A DNA stretch of 64,000 bases from Anarhynchus alexandrinus (Eukaryota > Chordata > Aves > Charadriiformes > Charadriidae). The position numbers and the translations under genes were made by a program. The DNA is taken from positions 3,521,296-3,585,295 of the forward strand of contig VUYV01000020.1 of the NCBI GenBank assembly GCA_008711295.1. Direction: 5' to 3'. Below, in pieces: positions 59,501 through 64,000 of the stretch; position 1 is the first letter of the stretch, and each line of letters opens with the position of its first letter. Under the pieces are notes generated by a model that saw only the letters and a program-made list of their open reading frames with translations, searched no databases and was not told the origin of the DNA.

Positions 59501-62040
59501 TTCATTTCACAGAGCTGTTAAAGCTGGAGGACAGCTACTGTCATCACTCATTCTGGTAGCTGCTACAGATACTAAGGGTTGGATTTGAATAGGGGCCCCT
59601 CTAATGTTGTGAGAGGAATATACACTAACAGGAGTTGTGACATTCTGAGAGGTTTCAGGTTCTTATATATAGAGTTGAGAGCGAATGCTATTAATAAAAT
59701 TAGGAACCAATTTTTCCCAGGTGAAAGGTAATATAGATTGTAGATTTGCATTAGAAAGCATTGAAGACATAATAGATGAGCTTGTTTTAGAGAATCACCT
59801 TGGATTGAGTGCTCACATATAACTGCAACTGAAACTGAACAGAAGGATAAATACAAAAGAGCACTTAGCACCTGTTAAGTGAAAGTGATTTTTCTGTCTT
59901 CTATCATCTCTTGCCTGTTGAGAAAACTGGGTTCTGAGTTTCTGAAACTTTGAAACTGTTTTCAGAAGAAACTTCTGCCTTTTGGCAAGAAGCACTTCAA
60001 ACTCTGCTCATTATTAGCTTCACCTTGTAATCAAATTTTGGATATTTTATACAATTCACAGACTTTAATATATGCTTAATTATACAAACTATAGCTTCAA
60101 AGACATACTTTTAACTGTCTAGTTACCATTTTTCTTCCGTTATTACACACAGTCATACATTAACATAAGAACAGAAATATATTTATTAGTGACTGCTTAT
60201 CACCAGTTGCTTTTTCTTTATTATTATTTTTACTGATTTTTATCTCTCTTACCTGATTGTGCCTTTGGGATCTTCCAGGATTTGAAACAGTCTCAGCTGT
60301 CATTCTCTATTTAAATTCTTTCTTTCATCAGGTTTAGCTTGGTGAGTTACAGGTTTTCACTGTATGAAAATGAACCTTCAAAAAGTCAGTACATTCCTGG
60401 CTGGTATTTAATTCTGTGTGCCAGTAATGAATAAAATGAAACCTCTCCCTAAATAAAGGGACCTTTTGTTGCCGTTGTCTTGACGTTTGATATCTTGTAG
60501 ATTGTTTAGGAATGAAAGAAAGAGAGAGACAAAATATACGCAATCAGGAATTTCAAATAGTTTTTGGAATAGTGTTTGGAAATATAGATGCACTGTGTTT
60601 GCCAGGGCAGGATTAACTTTTTGCTGATTTTTTCCTTTGTGCATAATAAAATGCTTTATGATGAGTGAAATAATCCACCACTTATTATAAGAAATGCTAC
60701 CTCTGAAATATAAATTGCTGCTTACCATGTCTATTTTATTCCTCCAAGTAGAAGGTAGACTACAGCGTCCTTCATGCAATCTTCTACTTTTCCAAGCTAT
60801 TGTGCATAAAGTTTTCTGAACAATAGTTTACAAAGAAAGTTATCAAGGATATTGACTAGCTCTCATGAGAAAAAAGCTTCTTTCTAATGCCATAATCATT
60901 TGTATTAAGGTGTCTTTTGGAGATAAATGGCCATAATTTTCAAGATAATCCATCAACATTAGTGTCATCAAAGCTTCCATGGGAATTAAGGGTTTTAGAA
61001 GTAGGATCTTTATATTTAGGGAAAATAAAATTACCATTGATCAAAAATAGAATAATTATATCATTTTTGATTGTAGACATTTTATTAATGACAAAGTCCC
61101 TTTGTAAATGAAAGCCAACACACACAAAAATTGATGCAGTAATACCCAAGAAAATGAATTTTGCCCAGTATCAATGCCAAATCTGACATAATTCCTGTAC
61201 CAACAGGGACAGCCATCTCTTCTACTGTCAGTGGTCCATCAAAGGGAATGAGTATAATAGTCAGACTGGGTAAACGGGGAATTCTTGGAAATAAATAGAT
61301 CAATCTAATAACTTGGAAAACATGGTGTATGCCAGTCCTATAGCAATACATTAGCAGTCAACAAAGTTCTTACTTTTGTCTCCAGTGGTGCTCCTGACAA
61401 AATCTTTCATCTGGCTGCACTAGAAGTTTATGACACATAACGCCTGCACGTAAACATTAATTGTAGAAACTTGTTCTCCGCTCAGGAAAATCCACATTAA
61501 GCAGTCTTCTGGAATATGCCACTTCTTGTCTTTTTCATTCTTTAACTTAATCTAAATGTACTATATGGACATAAATAGGTATGAAGGGTGGGGCATGTTC
61601 GGGAAAACAGAATTTGCAGTTGATAGATGAAGTTACATAGTTTGTACCAGCAACATTAACACAAGTCTCCTCTTCGCCTTCAGGTTCTACAAGGATCACT
61701 AACAAGGACTTTTTCTAGATTCTTTCTTGTTTCAGTCATATTCATTGTCTAAATTTTGTAATATGTTAAGTGTCTAAAATCGAATATCTGTCAGCTGAAG
61801 ATCACAGAACATTTGCAACAGATTGCAAACTCCTTGAACAAAAATCACTTTAGCCTCCACTGAATCCCTTCTGTAGCACAGAATATAAGCTTGCACCACA
61901 TACTAATTCTTCATACTAGCTTAGATAAGAAAGAATATAATGTATTAGATTCACATGTCAGGTTTATTTACCCAAACCTGCAAATGAAATTTTGCAAGTA
62001 AATCAGAATTAGAAGATAACGTATATGAAGACACCATCAT
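59501..62040. other. Unique AT-rich non-coding sequence
   Basis: No gene seen. Frames of up to 123 codons (minus, 60408-60779) have no recognisable domain. Confidence 0.5.
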
Positions 62041-62420
62041 CTTCTAGCAACTTGGTGTAGCACAAACTTTGGCTTCCTATCACATCTGGAAATGAACAGC
62101 TCCAGCAAATATGACACCTAGCAGCACTAAAAGCATCGGATACATCCTGGCTCAGAGCCCTGATTGGTATCATCATCTATGGCACCTGAACGTTCCTGAT
62201 GGTAGCACTGTGATCAGGAAGCTAATTAGCTAGAAAAGGGAAATATTAAGTCATCAATTACTGATTACTATCCCATTATGTAAGGAAGCAATCATGCGAT
62301 GGAAATGTACAAGCCAGGAGGACAGAAAAGGCCCAAAGTAATTTTATGAGCACAAATTGGTCCAGATACAGGAGGAAAAGAACAAATAAGAGGTCAAGTA
62401 CAAGCACTGAGGGGCATATT
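62041..62420. promoter_or_regulatory. Candidate enhancer with a perfect 12-bp homeodomain palindrome
   Basis: AGCTAATTAGCT at 62220-62231 is a perfect palindrome containing two overlapping TAATTA homeodomain sites. It is immediately preceded by an inverted repeat, TTCCTGAT/ATCAGGAA (62193-62200 and 62213-62220). The following 'aagtcatcaattactgatta' and 'atgtaaggaagcaatcatgc' segments add more homeodomain cores. Non-repetitive and without long frames. Function is inferred. Confidence 0.35.
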
Positions 62421-62669
62421 GCACTCATGAATAATCAGCTTGTTTGAACACAGTGCCTGCTAGTGAGAGACTTACCACTGCTTTAGTAAATCAGTGACCC
62501 ACCTGTAATGGGGAATGCTGCAAGGAAAGTGAGTGGGTAAATCGCAGCCTTTAAGGTCAGCAACACAATGTGTTTCTCTCCCCAGTGTTTGGTAATAGCA
62601 GATGGAGGAAGTGGTACTGTGAAATTCTTTGGCTGGTGTGAAATGAAATGTGAAATATTTCTTTTTGCA
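62421..62669. other. Unique non-coding sequence
   Basis: Nothing recognisable here. Confidence 0.5.
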
Positions 62670-62731
62670 TCTCATTTTTTCTTTTTTTTTTCTTTTCTCT
62701 TTTTCTTTTTTTCTTTTTTTCCACTTATACA
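62670..62731. repeat. T/C-rich tract
   Basis: About 60 bases of nearly uninterrupted pyrimidines, mostly T with scattered C. It could act as a very strong polypyrimidine tract for the AG at 62739-62740. Confidence 0.9.
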
Positions 62732-62740
62732 AACCCATAG

Positions 62741-62760
62741 CTGGAGAAAAGCCTTATAAG
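62741..62760 (+). other. Zinc-finger-linker-like microexon candidate (GEKPYK)
   Basis: CTGGAGAAAAGCCTTATAAG sits directly after a long pyrimidine tract and AG. In the phase that takes CT as the last two bases of a codon it reads (T)GEKPYK, the consensus linker between C2H2 zinc fingers. A donor-like GTATGT begins at 62760, giving a 19-base exon. If read through, the peptide continues YVLPYGATSCYVSC to a stop. No other zinc-finger codons are visible in the window. It may be an alternative exon of a long gene, a fossil, or chance. Confidence 0.22.
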
Positions 62761-63136
62761 TATGTTCTTCCTTATGGAGCTACTTCATGTTATGTCAGCT
62801 GCTAATTTGGCCAATTGATGTCAATGGAAATATGACTTACTGATCTGTGGTACTGATTCTAGTATGGATTTACACCTTTTGAAGATTGCATCTAGAATTA
62901 GTTCTTTATTTCAGAGTAACATTCCCCTTCAGTTACATATTATTTATATGTATTTTAGAAGTGAACAAATAACATCTAAAGTAACTTGACACTTTATTTT
63001 TTTTCTACTCCTTAGAAAATTATGTAATGATATAACTTGCCATGAATAACTATGGGCCAACAACTCTTGGTCTTTAGCTCTTAATGAAATTAAAGTCAAC
63101 TCTCTGAAACATTCTGCAACAGTCACCTAAAGTTTG
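62761..63136. other. Unique AT-rich non-coding sequence
   Basis: Near 62811 'ttgatgtcaatggaaatatg' resembles a common old amniote repeat word, but nothing longer is recognisable. Confidence 0.45.
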
Positions 63137-63193
63137 TCTTTAAACTCATATACTGAAAAGTTATATGAGTTTTCTTTAAACTCATATACTGAA
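63137..63193. repeat. Tandem duplication, 35-bp period
   Basis: TCTTTAAACTCATATACTGA occurs at about 63137 and again at about 63172, with identical flanking bases. AACTCATAT and ATATGAGTT within the unit are reverse complements, so each junction can also form a 9-bp hairpin. Confidence 0.9.
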
Positions 63194-64000
63194 ATCAACA
63201 GAGATGACAAACTAAATACATAAACAGTTGAAACTGGTCCGTTCACCATTCTTGATATTTGTATCTATCTTCTCTAGATTGAAACACTACTCTGGAAGTA
63301 CTTAGTGATCTATATCCTTACTTTCTATTATTTTGTAAAGTGCCATTAATATTTACTCTGAGTCAGATTTTACTGCTTTTGATCGTGCAAAATAACACTT
63401 CCTTACTTGAACAGACCATAAGAATTCTCATGTGGAGAGTGCTATTTAGTGAGAGTGAGATATATTGAGAGACTATGAAGGATACTTGCCTTACAAAACC
63501 CTGTAAAGGTATATTTTACATGTTTAAACAGTGGTACTTCATATGAAGTTGCCTATAACATTACTCTTCAGAAAACTGGGAGAAGACAATGTTCTTTCAA
63601 GAGCATATACTGATTTCAGAGGAGCATCGCATGTTACCATGGAAACCAAGAACTTCAATTACTTTATGAAATTGCTAAACAAAACAGGTTGATTGAATGA
63701 TAAAGCCCAAAGTATTAGAGCCAGTCAAAGACCTATTCCAAAACAATTTGTTTGCCATGGGGAGATGCTACTCCATCTGTACCAAACTTTAATTCAAGAA
63801 CGGAGTATATAACTTCACACCCGTGGATTTATGTAGGCTGAACTCCTGGCCCACACTTGTATGATGGACCACAAAAAGGCATTCTGCTTTAGCATGAGAG
63901 CCCTTGACTGATAATTCTCCTCTGCTAAGCATGAAATCATAATGGGGTGGATGAGATTTAAGGTGTTCAAACCTAAGAATAGCTATACTAGTAAATGAAC
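63194..64000. other. Unique AT-rich non-coding sequence to the window end
   Basis: No gene, RNA or repeat recognised. Confidence 0.5.

Noticed and set aside
60408..60779. 123-codon minus frame
   Set aside because: Overlaps another frame, AT-rich composition, no domain.
1..64000. CRISPR array, prokaryotic operon or phage-like system
   Set aside because: No regularly spaced repeats with spacers, no dense coding, and clear vertebrate retroelements throughout.

Overview
The window looks like non-coding nuclear DNA from a bird. The main evidence is interspersed CR1 LINE copies (about ten, in several age classes). The youngest carry the typical avian CR1 3' ends: tandem octamers of the ATTCTATG or ATTCTGTG type, preceded by a conserved tail resembling GACCTCTAGAGGTCCCTTCCAA. 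A partial ERVL-like LTR ending in ...CCACGACA on the minus strand fits the same assignment. The species cannot be named from this sequence. Base composition is AT-rich with no visible CpG island, and nothing suggests a prokaryote, plasmid or organelle.

Layout. 1-8.4 kb holds three decayed amniote-type CR1 relics, a 21-bp-period minisatellite and MIR-like SINE tails. 8.47-9.34 kb is a long, old minus-strand CR1. 9.3-21.4 kb is mostly unique AT-rich DNA with another minus-strand CR1 relic near 14.8 kb, a tRNA-like SINE head near 20.4 kb and several homeodomain-motif-rich blocks. 21.4-21.9 kb is a younger minus-strand CR1. 24.9-25.3 kb is the LTR fragment, which contains a striking 30-bp inverted repeat. 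25.4-42.4 kb is unique sequence with motif-dense blocks at about 31.6 and 40.5 kb. 42.4-44.9 kb has two CR1 copies in opposite orientation, the second preceded by a short tandem duplication. 45-54 kb is AT-rich with further candidate regulatory blocks and a tRNA-like SINE head. 54.0-54.7 kb is the best preserved CR1 3' end, and 58.4-58.7 kb a shorter one. 58.7-64 kb is unique, with a 12-bp homeodomain palindrome, a zinc-finger-linker-like microexon candidate and a 35-bp tandem duplication.

I found no convincing host protein-coding gene, no rRNA, no functional tRNA and no CRISPR array. The long open frames at 21.5, 44.2 and 54.0 kb are the C-terminal part of the CR1 ORF2 protein. The picture fits an intron or intergenic desert; the motif-dense blocks suggest, as inference only, that it could contain long-range enhancers. 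A few non-CR1 segments deserve a check: a protein-like stretch at 53.64-53.96 kb, a 156-codon frame at 58.87-59.34 kb and the zinc-finger-linker microexon candidate at 62.74 kb. I see no evidence of a new multi-gene system.
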